Of a stretch of 64,000 bases of DNA, positions 16,439-25,697 are shown piece by piece; the first letter of the stretch is position 1; each line of letters begins with the position of its first letter. Source of the DNA: Nocardioides ginsengisegetis (GTDB taxonomy: Bacteria > Actinomycetota > Actinomycetes > Propionibacteriales > Nocardioidaceae). The notes beneath the pieces are model-generated. The model was not told the origin of the DNA and did no database searches. It saw nothing but the letters and a program-made list of their open reading frames with translations. The stretch spans positions 555,501-619,500 of the forward strand of contig NZ_JACGXA010000001.1 in the NCBI RefSeq assembly GCF_014138045.1, read 5' to 3'. Made by a program: the position numbers and the translations under genes.

Positions 16439-18733
16439 GTGCATCGGGTTCACACCACCCCCGCGAGTCCCGCGAGCGCGCTCGCGGGACTGGTCGTGCT
16501 CCTCGGCGGGCTCACCGCGACCGTCGGTCTGGGCCCGGTCGCCTGGAGCGTGGGCCTGGCGTGCGGCGTGGGCCTCCTGGGTCTCCTCGCCGCGGCCATG
16601 GGACGGCACGACCGGCCGGGGCTGATGCCGGCCGACCGGGTGACGCTGGCGCGCGGGCTGCTCGCCGCCGCGGTGGCCGCCCTCGTGGCGGAGGCGGCGA
16701 CGGGGCGCGACGCCGCCCCCCTCCGGATCACCCTGGTGGCACTCGCGGCCACGGCGCTCGTCCTCGACGGCGTCGACGGCCCGGTGGCCCGGCGGACCGG
16801 GACCGCGTCGGACTTCGGGGCCCGTTTCGACATGGAGGTCGACGCGTTCCTGATCCTGGTGCTCAGCCTCCACGTGGCGCGGACGTCGGGCTGGTGGGTG
16901 CTGGGGATCGGCCTGGCCCGCTACGCGTTGGTGGCGGCCACGTGGGTCTGGCCGTGGCTGCGGGCGCCGCTCCCGCGCCGGAGCTGGGCGCGGGTCGTGG
17001 CGGCGGTCCAGGGCGTCGTGCTGGCCGTCGCGGCGGCCGAGGTGCTGCCCGACCGGGTGACCCTGGTGGCGCTCGCGGTCGCGGCAATGCTGCTCGCCGA
17101 GTCCTTCGGCCGCCAGGTGCACGACCTGCGCCGGCTGGCGCTCCGGCCACCGGCGACCGACCGCGTGGTCACCGGGTTCGCGTTCCTCGTGGTCTGGGCG
17201 GCCCTGGTGCTGCCCGACACCGTCGACCTGCTCACCCCGGCCGGGCTGCTGCGGGTCCCGATCGAGGGCCTCGTGGTCGTGGTGGTGGCCCTGCTCCTTC
17301 CGGGCGTCGCACGCCGGCCGGTGGCCGTCGTCGTGGGGCTCATCCTGGCCGCGCTGGTCGTCCTCCGGCTCCTCGACATGGGGTTCCGCGTGGTCTTCGA
17401 CCGTCCCTTCGACGTGCTCAACGACTGGTACTACCTCGGCCCCGGCCTCGGCGTGCTCCGCGACTCGATCGGCGGCTCCGCCGCCCTGGCGGTGACCGTC
17501 GGGGCGGGGGCGCTGCTGGTCGCCCTCGCGGTCGGCCTCCCCGCCAGCACGCTGCGCGTCGCCGGGTCGGTCCACCGGCACCGCCGAGGATCGGCGCGTG
17601 CGGTCCTCGCGCTCGGTGTCGCGTGGGCGTTGCTCGCGGTCGCGGGCGTCCAGCTCGCCTCGACCAGCGCTGCGCACCAGGCCGTCGACGCCGTCGCCCA
17701 GGTGCGGGCCGACCTGGCCGACCGGCGCACGTTCGCGCGGGAGATCGGCTCGGACTCCTTCGCGACGGAGAACGACGGGATGCTGGCCGGCCTGCGCGAC
17801 AAGGACGTGCTGCTGGTGTTCGTCGAGAGCTACGGCCGGGTCGCGGTCCAGGGCACGACGTACGCGCCCGGGGTCGACGCCGTCCTCGACGCCGGGACCC
17901 GGCGGCTGCGAGCGGCCGGCTTCTCCGCCCGCAGCGCCTTCCTCACCTCACCCACGTTCGGCGCGGGCAGCTGGCTGGCGCACGCGAGCCTCCAGTCGGG
18001 CCTGTGGGTCGACAGCCAGCAGCGCTACGACCAGCTGATGACCTCCGACCGGCTGACCCTGAGCGACGCGTTCCGCCGCGCCGGGTGGCGGACGGTCTCC
18101 GACGTCCCCGCCGACACCCACGAGTGGGCGCAGGGGCAGGCGTTCTACCACTTCGACCAGATGTACGACTCCCGGGACGTGGGCTATCGGGGGCCCACGT
18201 TCGGGTATGCCTCGATGCCCGACCAGTACACCCTGGCGGCCCTGCGCCGCCTGGAGCTGACGGGATCGGACCGGCGGCCGGTGATGGCCGAGGTCGACCT
18301 CGTCTCCAGCCACCATCCCTGGACGCCGCTGCCGCGGATGGTGCCGTGGGCACGGGTCGGGGACGGGTCGGTGTACGCCGGGATGCCGGAGCAGGGCCCC
18401 TCCGCGGACGTCCTCTTCCGCGACCCCGAGCGGGTGCGCGCGGCGTACGGCCGGTCGGTCGAGTACTCCCTGAGGGCGCTGGTGTCCTTCGTCGCGGACC
18501 AGCCCGACCCCGACCTGGTCCTGGTCGTGCTGGGCGACCACCAGCCCCACTCCTACGTCACGGGCGCGGACCCCGGCCGCGACGTGCCTGTCTCGATCGT
18601 CGCGCACGACCCCGCCGTGCTGGACCGGATCGCCGGCTGGGGCTGGCAGGACGGGCTGCGACCCTCGCCCACTGCCCCGGTCTGGCGGATGGACGCCTTC
18701 CGGGACCGCTTCCTCACCGCCTACGGCCGGTGA
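16439..18733 (+). CDS. CDP-alcohol phosphotransferase fused to LTA-synthase-like sulfatase domain
   Basis: Large membrane protein of 764 residues with two enzymes. The N-terminal half is a CDP-alcohol phosphatidyltransferase: its complete signature is D113-G-x2-A-R-x8-G127-x3-D131-x3-D135. More transmembrane helices follow (to about 420). The C-terminal extracellular part resembles lipoteichoic-acid synthase/phosphoglycerol transferases: LVFVESYGRV near 455, TFGAGSW (candidate nucleophile threonine) near 505, HHPW near 620 and GDHQPH near 700. Together they could build a phospholipid head group and transfer it outside the cell. The GTG at 16439 has GGAGGA just upstream. It is divergent from the PTPS-like operon. 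The fusion is unusual; the product is unknown. Confidence 0.82.
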   Translation: MHRVHTTPASPASALAGLVVLLGGLTATVGLGPVAWSVGLACGVGLLGLLAAAMGRHDRPGLMPADRVTLARGLLAAAVAALVAEAATGRDAAPLRITLVALAATALVLDGVDGPVARRTGTASDFGARFDMEVDAFLILVLSLHVARTSGWWVLGIGLARYALVAATWVWPWLRAPLPRRSWARVVAAVQGVVLAVAAAEVLPDRVTLVALAVAAMLLAESFGRQVHDLRRLALRPPATDRVVTGFAFLVVWAALVLPDTVDLLTPAGLLRVPIEGLVVVVVALLLPGVARRPVAVVVGLILAALVVLRLLDMGFRVVFDRPFDVLNDWYYLGPGLGVLRDSIGGSAALAVTVGAGALLVALAVGLPASTLRVAGSVHRHRRGSARAVLALGVAWALLAVAGVQLASTSAAHQAVDAVAQVRADLADRRTFAREIGSDSFATENDGMLAGLRDKDVLLVFVESYGRVAVQGTTYAPGVDAVLDAGTRRLRAAGFSARSAFLTSPTFGAGSWLAHASLQSGLWVDSQQRYDQLMTSDRLTLSDAFRRAGWRTVSDVPADTHEWAQGQAFYHFDQMYDSRDVGYRGPTFGYASMPDQYTLAALRRLELTGSDRRPVMAEVDLVSSHHPWTPLPRMVPWARVGDGSVYAGMPEQGPSADVLFRDPERVRAAYGRSVEYSLRALVSFVADQPDPDLVLVVLGDHQPHSYVTGADPGRDVPVSIVAHDPAVLDRIAGWGWQDGLRPSPTAPVWRMDAFRDRFLTAYGR

Positions 18734-18762
18734 CCGGCACCCGAACGCACCGACGAAAAAGT

Positions 18763-18799
18763 CACACAGTGTGGCCGCGCCCAGCAGGCCCTCCTATCG
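18763..18799 (+). promoter_or_regulatory. Putative mutA promoter/operator
   Basis: CACAC-A-GTGTG palindrome (18763-18773) within AAAGTCACACAGTGTGG, followed by TATCGT at 18794-18799, 8 bases before the ATG. The -10-like box so close to the start suggests a nearly leaderless mRNA. No good -35 box is present. Confidence 0.35.
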
Positions 18800-18807
18800 T
18801 TCGCACC

Positions 18808-20571
18808 ATGACTGACGACTCCGCCGTCGAGGGCGGCCTCGCCGAGCCCACGGAGCTCGAGCCCGACCAGGGTTCGCTCCGGCTCGCGTCGCCCGAGGAC
18901 GACTGGTCCGTCACCGACTGGGAGCGCAGCACCGCCGCGGTGCTGCGCAAGTCGCGACGGATGACCGACGAGGACCCCGACGACCTGGTCTGGCAGAAGC
19001 TGACCCGCACGACGCTGGACGGCATCGCCGTCACCCCGCTCGGGACCCCGGACCTGCTGCAGGACCTGCAGACCTCCGGACGCCCCGAGCGCAGCGGGGA
19101 CTGGGACATCCGCGCCCACCTCTCGGGTGCGGACGCCAAGGCGGCCAACGAGGCGGCGCTGGTCGACCTCAACGGCGGGGTCTCCTCGCTGTGGCTCACG
19201 GTCGACGCCGACACCGACCTCAGGACGCTGCTCAACGAGGTCCTGCTCGACCTCGCGCCGGTCGTCCTCGACGCGCCGTCGGCGCCGCTCGTCGCGGCCG
19301 GGGCCCTGCTCTCGCTGCTCAAGGAGCGCGGCACCACGCCGGCTCCGGGCACCAACCTCGGCGCCGACGCCGGGGCGGACGAGGCCGAGCTGGTCGCCGT
19401 CGCCCGCCTGGCCCTCGACGCCGGCGTGCTCGGGGTCGTCGTCGACGCCACCAAGGTCCACGACCGCGGGGCCTCGGACGCCCAGGAGCTCGCGCACTCG
19501 CTGGTGGCGGGCGTGCGGGTGCTGCGGGCCCTGACCGACGCCGGGATCTCGGCCGAGGACGCCGCCGGCCTGGTCGAGTTCCGCTACGCCGCCACGGCCG
19601 AGCAGTTCCCCACGATCGCCAAGCTGCGCGCGGCCCGGCGCCTCTGGGCGCGGGTGCTCGAGCTCAGCGAGGTCTCGGCAGGCTCGACCACCGGCTCGGG
19701 CGGGCGGGTGCAGCGGCAGCACGCGGTGACCAGCCGCCCGATGATGAGCAAGTACGACCCCTGGGTCAACATGCTCCGCACCACCGTCGCCGCGTTCGCC
19801 GCAGGCGTCGGGGGAGCGGACGCCGTCACCGTGCTGCCCTTCGACAGCCCCCTGGGCGTGCCCGACGCGTTCGGCCGCCGGATCGCGCGCAACACCAGCG
19901 CACTGCTGATCTCGGAGTCCCACGTCGCCACGGTCGCCGACCCGGCCGGCGGCTCCTACGCCGTCGAGAAGCTCACCGACGACCTGGCCCGCGCGGCCTG
20001 GGAGATCTTCGGGCGCCTGGAGGACGGTGAGTCCCTCGACGCGATGGTCGAGCAGACCGTCGCCCGCCGCGAGCAGGAGATCGCCCGCCGCAAGCGCCCG
20101 ATCACCGGCGTCACCGAGTTCCCCAACCTCGGCGAGACGCTCCCCGAGCGGCCCGCCGACACCATGGCGCCGAACGTCCGCCGCTACGGCGCGAGCTTCG
20201 AGGCGCTGCGCGACGAGCCGATCGCCCAGCACGTCTTCCTGGCCACCCTCGGCCCGATCGCGGCCCACACCGCCCGCGCGACCTTCGCGTCCAACCTGCT
20301 GGCCGCCGGCGGCATCGCCGTCGACGTCGCCGGCGCGACCGCCGACGTGGCCGAGCTCGTGGCGGCGTACGCCGGACAGCCGGTCGTGTGCCTGGCCGGC
20401 AGCGACGCGGCGTACGCCGAGTGGGGCGCCGAGGCCGCCGCCGCGCTGCGCGGTGCCGGGGCCACCCACGTGGTGATCGCCGGCAAGCCGACCGACTACG
20501 CGGACGACGCGGCCGCCATGGGCGTGGACGCCCTCGACTTCCTGACCCGCACGAGGGGACACCTGCAGTGA
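18808..20571 (+). CDS. mutA: Methylmalonyl-CoA mutase small (beta) subunit
   Basis: Non-catalytic subunit of 587 residues that pairs with MutB to interconvert methylmalonyl-CoA and succinyl-CoA in propionate, odd-chain fatty acid and branched amino acid metabolism. Family segments: [38 protein letters not shown] and [26 protein letters not shown]. The C-terminal domain is B12-fold-like but lacks DxHxxG. Residues about 288-296 (EVSAGSTTG) come from a dispersed repeat at 19671-19694 placed just before the conserved [10 protein letters not shown]. The ATG at 18808 follows a TATCGT box. The 3' end overlaps mutB by 4 bases. Confidence 0.94.
   Translation: MTDDSAVEGGLAEPTELEPDQGSLRLASPEDDWSVTDWERSTAAVLRKSRRMTDEDPDDLVWQKLTRTTLDGIAVTPLGTPDLLQDLQTSGRPERSGDWDIRAHLSGADAKAANEAALVDLNGGVSSLWLTVDADTDLRTLLNEVLLDLAPVVLDAPSAPLVAAGALLSLLKERGTTPAPGTNLGADAGADEAELVAVARLALDAGVLGVVVDATKVHDRGASDAQELAHSLVAGVRVLRALTDAGISAEDAAGLVEFRYAATAEQFPTIAKLRAARRLWARVLELSEVSAGSTTGSGGRVQRQHAVTSRPMMSKYDPWVNMLRTTVAAFAAGVGGADAVTVLPFDSPLGVPDAFGRRIARNTSALLISESHVATVADPAGGSYAVEKLTDDLARAAWEIFGRLEDGESLDAMVEQTVARREQEIARRKRPITGVTEFPNLGETLPERPADTMAPNVRRYGASFEALRDEPIAQHVFLATLGPIAAHTARATFASNLLAAGGIAVDVAGATADVAELVAAYAGQPVVCLAGSDAAYAEWGAEAAAALRGAGATHVVIAGKPTDYADDAAAMGVDALDFLTRTRGHLQ
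19671..19694 (+). repeat. Intragenic repeat in mutA
   Basis: TCTCGGCAGGCTCGACCA with GG before and CCGG after. It matches the mutB copy at 22118-22141 at 23 of 24 bases and in the same reading frame, encoding VSAGSTTG. Confidence 0.82.
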
Positions 20572-22763
20572 CGATCCCGAAGAGCTTCAGCGGACTGCCC
20601 CTGGGTTTCGAGACAGGCGCTGGCGCGCCTTCCTCAACCAACGATGGCAGTGGGCAGGCGTGGACGAGCCCGGAGGGGATCGACATCCTCCCGGTCTACG
20701 GCCCCGAGCACCTCGAGGGCCTGGACGCCCTGGACACCTTCCCGGGCCTGAGCCCGTTCCTGCGCGGGCCCTACCCGACGATGTACACCACGCAGCCCTG
20801 GACGATCCGCCAGTACGCCGGCTTCAGCACCGCCGAGGAGTCCAACGCGTTCTACCGGCGCAACCTCGCGGCCGGCCAGAAGGGCCTGAGCGTCGCCTTC
20901 GACCTCGCGACCCACCGCGGCTACGACTCCGACCACCCGCGGGTCCGCGGCGACGTCGGCATGGCCGGCGTGGCGATCGACTCGATCTACGACACCCGCA
21001 CCCTCTTCGACGGCATCCCGCTCGACGAGATGTCGGTGTCGATGACCATGAACGGCGCGGTCCTGCCCGTGCTGGCGCTCTACATCGCGGCGGCCGAGGA
21101 GCAGGGGGTGAAGCCGGAACAGCTCGCGGGGACGATCCAGAACGACATCCTCAAGGAGTTCATGGTCCGCAACACCTACATCTACCCGCCGGCGCCGTCG
21201 ATGCGGATCATCTCCGACATCTTCAGCTACACCGCCGCGAAGATGCCGCGCTTCAACTCCATCTCGATCTCCGGCTACCACATCCAGGAGGCCGGAGCCA
21301 CGGCCGACCTGGAGCTGGCCTACACGCTGGCCGACGGCGTCGAGTACATCCGCGCGGGCCTGGACACCGGCATGACGATCGACCAGTTCGCGCCGCGGCT
21401 GTCGTTCTTCTGGGCGATCGGCATGAACTTCTTCATGGAGGTCGCCAAGATGCGCGCCGCTCGCGCCCTGTGGGCCCGGCTGGTGCGCGACTTCGAGCCG
21501 CAGAACCCCAAGTCGCTCAGCCTGCGCACCCACAGCCAGACCTCGGGCTGGTCGCTGACGGCCCAGGACGTCTTCAACAACGTGGGCCGCACCGCGATCG
21601 AGGCGATGGCCGCGACCCAGGGCCACACCCAGTCGCTGCACACCAACGCCCTCGACGAGGCGATCGCGCTGCCGACCGACTTCTCGGCGCGGATCGCCCG
21701 CAACACCCAGCTCATGCTCCAGCAGGAGAGCGGCACCACCGGGACGATCGACCCGTGGGCCGGCTCCTACTACGTCGAGCGCCTGACCCACGACCTCGCC
21801 GAGCGTGCCTGGGCCCACATCCAGGAGGCCGAGCAGGCCGGCGGCATGGCCAAGGCGATCGAGCAGGGCATCCCCAAGATGCGCATCGAGGAGGCCGCGG
21901 CCCGCACCCAGGCCCGGATCGACTCCGGCACGCAGAAGGTCATCGGCGTCAACACCTACCGGCTCGCCGCCGAGGACAAGCTCGAGGTCCTCAAGGTCGA
22001 CAACGACGACGTCTACCGCCAGCAGGTCGCCAAGCTCGAGCGGCTGCGGGCCGAGCGCAACGACGACGACGTCCGCCGCGCGCTGGAGGCGTTGACCAAC
22101 TCCGCCGACCGCGGCGCGGTCTCGACAGGCTCGACCACCGGGGCGTCCCTCGACGGCAACCTGCTCGCCCTGGCCGTCGACGCGGCCCGTGCGAAGGCCA
22201 CCGTCGGTGAGATCTCCGACGCGCTGGAGAAGGTCTACGGCCGCCACCAGGCCACGATCCGTACGATCAGCGGCGTGTTCAGGGACGAGGCGGGATCCGC
22301 GGGCAGCACGCTGGTGCAGCAGGTCCTCGACGCCACCGACGAGTTCGCCGAGGCCGAGGGCCGCCGGCCGCGCATCCTGGTCGCCAAGATGGGCCAGGAC
22401 GGCCACGACCGCGGCCAGAAGGTCGTGGTCTCCGCCTTCGCCGACATGGGCTTCGACGTCGACGTGGGCCCGCTGTTCTCCACGCCCGAGGAGGTCGCGC
22501 AGCAGGCGGTCGACGCCGACGTCCACATCGTCGGTGTCTCCTCGCTCGCCGCGGGCCACCTCACGCTGCTCCCCGCGCTGAAGGCGGCGCTGGAGGAGCA
22601 GGGCCGTCCCGACATCATGGTCGTGATCGGTGGCGTGATCCCGCCCGACGACGTCCCGACGCTGCAGGAGATGGGTGCGGCCGCGGTCTTCCTGCCCGGC
22701 ACGGTCATCGCCGAGTCCGCGCTCGACCTCCTGGCCAAGCTGCGGGAGCAGCTCCGTCACTGA
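20568..22763 (+). CDS. mutB: Methylmalonyl-CoA mutase large (alpha) subunit
   Basis: Catalytic adenosylcobalamin subunit of 731 residues. Family segments include [20 protein letters not shown], the substrate-barrel [14 protein letters not shown] [22 protein letters not shown] and, in the C-terminal B12 domain, D611-x-H613-x2-G616 with H613 as cobalt ligand. GTG start at 20568 overlaps the mutA stop. Two segments look inserted: residues 13-24 are encoded by a REP-like palindrome (20604-20639) before the conserved [12 protein letters not shown], and residues 517-525 (AVSTGSTTG) by the repeat at 22118-22141 in the linker to the B12 domain. Both are in probable loops, so activity should survive. 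meaB follows with a 1-base overlap. Confidence 0.96.
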   Translation: MTIPKSFSGLPLGFETGAGAPSSTNDGSGQAWTSPEGIDILPVYGPEHLEGLDALDTFPGLSPFLRGPYPTMYTTQPWTIRQYAGFSTAEESNAFYRRNLAAGQKGLSVAFDLATHRGYDSDHPRVRGDVGMAGVAIDSIYDTRTLFDGIPLDEMSVSMTMNGAVLPVLALYIAAAEEQGVKPEQLAGTIQNDILKEFMVRNTYIYPPAPSMRIISDIFSYTAAKMPRFNSISISGYHIQEAGATADLELAYTLADGVEYIRAGLDTGMTIDQFAPRLSFFWAIGMNFFMEVAKMRAARALWARLVRDFEPQNPKSLSLRTHSQTSGWSLTAQDVFNNVGRTAIEAMAATQGHTQSLHTNALDEAIALPTDFSARIARNTQLMLQQESGTTGTIDPWAGSYYVERLTHDLAERAWAHIQEAEQAGGMAKAIEQGIPKMRIEEAAARTQARIDSGTQKVIGVNTYRLAAEDKLEVLKVDNDDVYRQQVAKLERLRAERNDDDVRRALEALTNSADRGAVSTGSTTGASLDGNLLALAVDAARAKATVGEISDALEKVYGRHQATIRTISGVFRDEAGSAGSTLVQQVLDATDEFAEAEGRRPRILVAKMGQDGHDRGQKVVVSAFADMGFDVDVGPLFSTPEEVAQQAVDADVHIVGVSSLAAGHLTLLPALKAALEEQGRPDIMVVIGGVIPPDDVPTLQEMGAAAVFLPGTVIAESALDLLAKLREQLRH
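20604..20639. repeat. REP-like palindrome inside the mutB 5' end
   Basis: Outer GGTT/AACC and GAG/CTC pairs enclose a hairpin AGGCGC-TGGC-GCGCCT (20615-20630). The layout (GGTTTCGAGAC, G/C stem, CCTCAACCA) resembles the dispersed intergenic repeats known, from memory, in Nocardioides and relatives. Here it is read through in frame. Confidence 0.75.
22118..22141 (+). repeat. Intragenic repeat in mutB
   Basis: TCTCGACAGGCTCGACCA with GG before and CCGG after; sister of the mutA copy. It encodes VSTGSTTG in the linker between the TIM-barrel and B12 domains. Confidence 0.82.
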
Positions 22764-23758
22764 TGACTGACGACAAGGTCGCCGGCCTCGTCGAGGGCAT
22801 CCGGGCGGGGCGGCGCGCCGCCGTGTCCCAGGCGATCACGCTCGTGGAGTCCTCGAGCGCGAAGCACCGGGAGCAGGCACGCGCGCTGCTCACCGAGCTG
22901 AGCACCGCCGCGACGTCGCGGGACGTCGTGCGGGTCGGGATCTCCGGCGTGCCCGGCGTCGGGAAGTCGACGTTCATCGAGGCGCTCGGCTCGCGGCTGA
23001 CCGCCGCCGGGCACCGGGTCGGCGTGCTCGCGGTCGACCCGTCCAGCGTGCGCACCGGCGGCTCCGTGCTCGGCGACAAGACCCGGATGGCTCGGCTCGC
23101 CGCCGACCCGAACGCCTTCATCAGGCCGTCGCCGTCGGCCGGCACCCTCGGCGGCGTCGCCCGCGCGACCGTGCAGGCGATGACGGTCCTCGAGGCGGCG
23201 TCGTACGACGTGGTGCTGGTCGAGACCGTCGGCGTCGGCCAGTCCGAGGTCACCGTCGCCGGGATGGTCGACACGTTCCTCTTCCTCACCCTCGCGCGCA
23301 CCGGCGACCAGCTCCAGGGCATCAAGAAGGGCATCCTCGAGCTCGCCGACGTGATCGCGGTCAACAAGGCGGACGGTGACCGCGAGCAGGAGGCCCGCGC
23401 CGCGGCCCGCGAGCTGGCCGGCGCGCTGCGTCTCGTGCGCGGCAAGGGGGAGTGGGCGCCACCGGTCGTCACCTGCTCCGGGCTCAACGACGTCGGGGTG
23501 GACGACCTCTGGGAGCGCGTCATCGCGCACCGCGAGCACCTCGGGGCCGAGGGGCTGCACGACAAGCGGGCCCGCCAGCAGCTGGAGTTCACCTGGGCGC
23601 TGGTCCGCGACGAGCTCGCCCAGCGGCTCCGCGACTCCCCGGGTGTGCGCGCGATCCGCGACGAGGTGCGCGACGGCGTCCTGGCGGGGGAGCTGCCCGC
23701 CACGGTCGCCGCCGACCGGATCCTCGCGGCCTACGACACCGGCGGCACCAGCCGGTAG
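22763..23758 (+). CDS. meaB: Methylmalonyl-CoA mutase-associated GTPase MeaB (ArgK family)
   Basis: G3E-type P-loop GTPase of 331 residues that gates cofactor loading and protects methylmalonyl-CoA mutase from inactivation. Walker A GVPGVGKST at 62-70, DPSS and the VETVGVGQSE switch region, and the NKAD base-recognition motif are all present. The ATG at 22763 overlaps the mutB stop by 1 base (TGATG), so the trio mutA-mutB-meaB is one operon. The last 28 bases overlap the convergent response-regulator gene. No chaperone-fusion domain is present, unlike IcmF. Confidence 0.95.
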   Translation: MTDDKVAGLVEGIRAGRRAAVSQAITLVESSSAKHREQARALLTELSTAATSRDVVRVGISGVPGVGKSTFIEALGSRLTAAGHRVGVLAVDPSSVRTGGSVLGDKTRMARLAADPNAFIRPSPSAGTLGGVARATVQAMTVLEAASYDVVLVETVGVGQSEVTVAGMVDTFLFLTLARTGDQLQGIKKGILELADVIAVNKADGDREQEARAAARELAGALRLVRGKGEWAPPVVTCSGLNDVGVDDLWERVIAHREHLGAEGLHDKRARQQLEFTWALVRDELAQRLRDSPGVRAIRDEVRDGVLAGELPATVAADRILAAYDTGGTSR

Positions 23759-24555
23759 GCGCCGCCGGGCAGCTGCTCGATCCACCGTGGGTCGGGCCGG
23801 TTGTCGGCCAGCCGCGCGACCAGGCTGGCCATCGCGTGGGTGACGAGCCGCCGGTCGTGCTCGGCCACCTGGCTGGAGTCGAGGTAGGTCTCGCCGCGCA
23901 GGCTCATCGCGAGGTCGCCGGACGAGCGGGCCCGGTCGCCGGAGTAGAGCAGGATCTCGAGCAGGTCGAACTCGAGGCGGTCCAGCTCGAGCGCCCGCCC
24001 GTCGACGGTGAGCAGGCCCTGGTGCGGGTTGAGCGCCAGCCCGCGCAGCTCGACCCACTCGCCGGTGAAGCGCACGCCCGCGAGAGGGGCCGGCTCGGGG
24101 GAGGGGTTCGCCGTGGCCGGAGCGGGCTCCGGCTCCGGCTCAGGAGCGCCGGTGCCGAGTCGTCCGGGTGGCCGCCGCAGCCCGGCCATGAAGCGGGCGC
24201 GGAGCTCGCGGGGCCGGAACGGCTTGGCGACGTAGTCGTCGGCGCCGGCGCCGAATCCGCCGATGATGTCGTCCTCGCCGGCCAGCCCGGTGACCATGAC
24301 GATGTAGGTGCTGCTGAACTCCCGGATCCGGCGGGTCGCCTCGAGACCGTCGACGCCGGGCAGCGAGATGTCGACGGTCGTGAGCTGCGGCCGGTAGGTC
24401 CGCACGGCCTCGACCCCGGCGTCCCCGTCGTGGGTGACCACGACCCGGAAGCCGGCCTGGCTCAGGATCACCTCGAGCAGGTGGGCGACGTCGTGCTCGT
24501 CCTCGATGACGACCGCGACGGGCAGCACGACCCCCGGCTCAGCGACAGCGGACAT
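23731..24555 (-). CDS. Response regulator with receiver and winged-helix domains
   Basis: Two-component response regulator of 274 residues. The receiver domain (about 12-130) has the acidic pocket E18-D19-E20, phosphoacceptor D62 (TVDISLPG), the MVTG switch threonine and a conserved lysine in AKPFRPRE. A proline/glutamate-rich linker (about 145-170, PEPEPEPAPA) leads to an OmpR-type C-terminal winged helix, which is divergent but shows RALELDRLEFDLLEILLYS and PGGAYRLVPP. No partner kinase is in the window. The ATG at 24555 lies inside the end of the beta-helix lipoprotein gene (17-base overlap), so both share a transcript and may control the neighbouring polysaccharide genes. Confidence 0.82.
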   Translation of the reverse strand: MSAVAEPGVVLPVAVVIEDEHDVAHLLEVILSQAGFRVVVTHDGDAGVEAVRTYRPQLTTVDISLPGVDGLEATRRIREFSSTYIVMVTGLAGEDDIIGGFGAGADDYVAKPFRPRELRARFMAGLRRPPGRLGTGAPEPEPEPAPATANPSPEPAPLAGVRFTGEWVELRGLALNPHQGLLTVDGRALELDRLEFDLLEILLYSGDRARSSGDLAMSLRGETYLDSSQVAEHDRRLVTHAMASLVARLADNRPDPRWIEQLPGGAYRLVPPVS

Positions 24556-25537
24556 TGCTGTTCTCCCCTCCGGCGGCACCGGCCACCTGTGCACACCCCA
24601 CGACGTTGCCATGGTCCCGGGCCGCTCCGACCAGGGACACGGCGTACCGCGGTGCGGTCATCTCATTGCCGACGATCCGGTTGTCCCGGCCCCAGCCGTC
24701 GAGCACCACGTGGACCTGGACCGCGTCACCGTGCCCGGTCACGACCCGGTTGCCGCGCACCGTCCAGCCGTTGCCCTTCAGGTCGACCGCCGAGTCCGCG
24801 CCGGGGCCGGTCAGCCGGTTGCCGGCCAGGGTGCCGCCGGTGGTGCCCTCCTTGACGTCGACCGCCTCCGCGCTGGTGCGCGTGACGGTGTTGCCGACCA
24901 GCCGGTTGCCGTCGCTCCGGTCGGGCTCGCACGCCGACACGTCGCACCAGTTGCCCTCGGCGGACCCGACGTAGATGCCCTCGCCGTACGCCGGCTCCCG
25001 CAGCCCGGTGTCGGCGATGAACGACCGCTCGAGCAGGTTGTCGCTGCTGCCGGACCGCAGGTGCACGGCCTCGTCGCCGACACCGGTCACGCGCAGCCCG
25101 GAGAGCACGTTGCCCGACGAGCCGTCCAGCACCACGCCCTTCTGGCCGCCGGTCACGGCGAAGCCGCGCAGCTCCCAGTGCGAGGCCCCGTCGAGGTGCA
25201 GCGTGTAGCCGTGGTCCGTGCCGCCACCGTCGAGCACCGAGTCGCGCGTCCCGCAGAGGCGGATCGGGGACGCCCCGGTGCCGGAGCGGGTGACGTCGAA
25301 GTTCCCGTCGTAGTGGCCGGGCGCCAGCGCGAAGGCGTCGCCGGGACCGGCCGTGGCCAGCGCCCGGCGCAGCCCCTCGGCCGAGGACAGGACCTCGGCG
25401 CCGGAGGGACAGCCCCGCACGGCCGATGGCCCGGCCGACGGCGGAGTGGCGTCCCCGGCGGAGCAGGCAGCCGTGGCCCCGAGGAACAGGGCGAGGGGCA
25501 CCACTAGCCGGCGACGGGGCACGCGGTGCAGTCTCAC
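24539..25537 (-). CDS. Right-handed beta-helix lipoprotein
   Basis: Predicted exported lipoprotein of 332 residues: basic start, hydrophobic 11-23, lipobox ending in C25. The rest is a parallel beta-helix of the pectate-lyase/NosD/alginate-epimerase type with repeated short turns (GNVLSGLRVTGVGDEAVHL, NRLVGNTVTRTSAEAVDV, NRIVGNEM). Such proteins bind or modify polysaccharides; no catalytic DPHD triad of alginate epimerases is visible. GTG start at 25537. It is divergent from the GT2 synthase gene (160 bases apart) and overlaps the response regulator. Likely part of the extracellular polysaccharide locus. Confidence 0.78.
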   Translation of the reverse strand: MRLHRVPRRRLVVPLALFLGATAACSAGDATPPSAGPSAVRGCPSGAEVLSSAEGLRRALATAGPGDAFALAPGHYDGNFDVTRSGTGASPIRLCGTRDSVLDGGGTDHGYTLHLDGASHWELRGFAVTGGQKGVVLDGSSGNVLSGLRVTGVGDEAVHLRSGSSDNLLERSFIADTGLREPAYGEGIYVGSAEGNWCDVSACEPDRSDGNRLVGNTVTRTSAEAVDVKEGTTGGTLAGNRLTGPGADSAVDLKGNGWTVRGNRVVTGHGDAVQVHVVLDGWGRDNRIVGNEMTAPRYAVSLVGAARDHGNVVGCAQVAGAAGGENSNVRCR

Positions 25538-25598
25538 AGCCCACGACGCGGTCCGCGTGCATCTGGCTGAAATCCTGAAGGCTGCCCCTGTCGCGCCC

Positions 25599-25687
25599 TA
25601 CGATCTCCCCTGGAGGGGCGCGGGTCGTCCCGCCGCGCTCGGGGTCGAAAACCGCTCGGGACCGTGGTCGGTCCCCACAGGGGAGGG
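25599..25687 (+). promoter_or_regulatory. Divergent intergenic region before the GT2 synthase
   Basis: TACGAT (25599-25604) is a likely -10 box for the rightward operon, and GGGAGGG (25681-25687) precedes the chosen ATG at 25698. The 160-base interval also serves the leftward lipoprotein gene. Confidence 0.4.
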
Positions 25688-25697
25688 CTGGGGCGCG

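Noticed and set aside
15752..17677. A 641-codon minus-strand frame across the divergent region at 16.4 kb
   Set aside because: Most of it is antisense to the phosphotransferase-sulfatase fusion and the rest is an out-of-frame reading of the dehydrogenase gene; arginine- and histidine-rich with no fold.
18734..18807. Possible cobalamin riboswitch before mutA
   Set aside because: The interval is only 74 bases, too short for a B12 aptamer, and no B12-box-like sequence is seen.
20634..22760. A 708-codon open frame on the minus strand opposite mutB
   Set aside because: Same artefact: low-complexity leucine/glycine/arginine-rich translation, no start signal, and mutB is certain.
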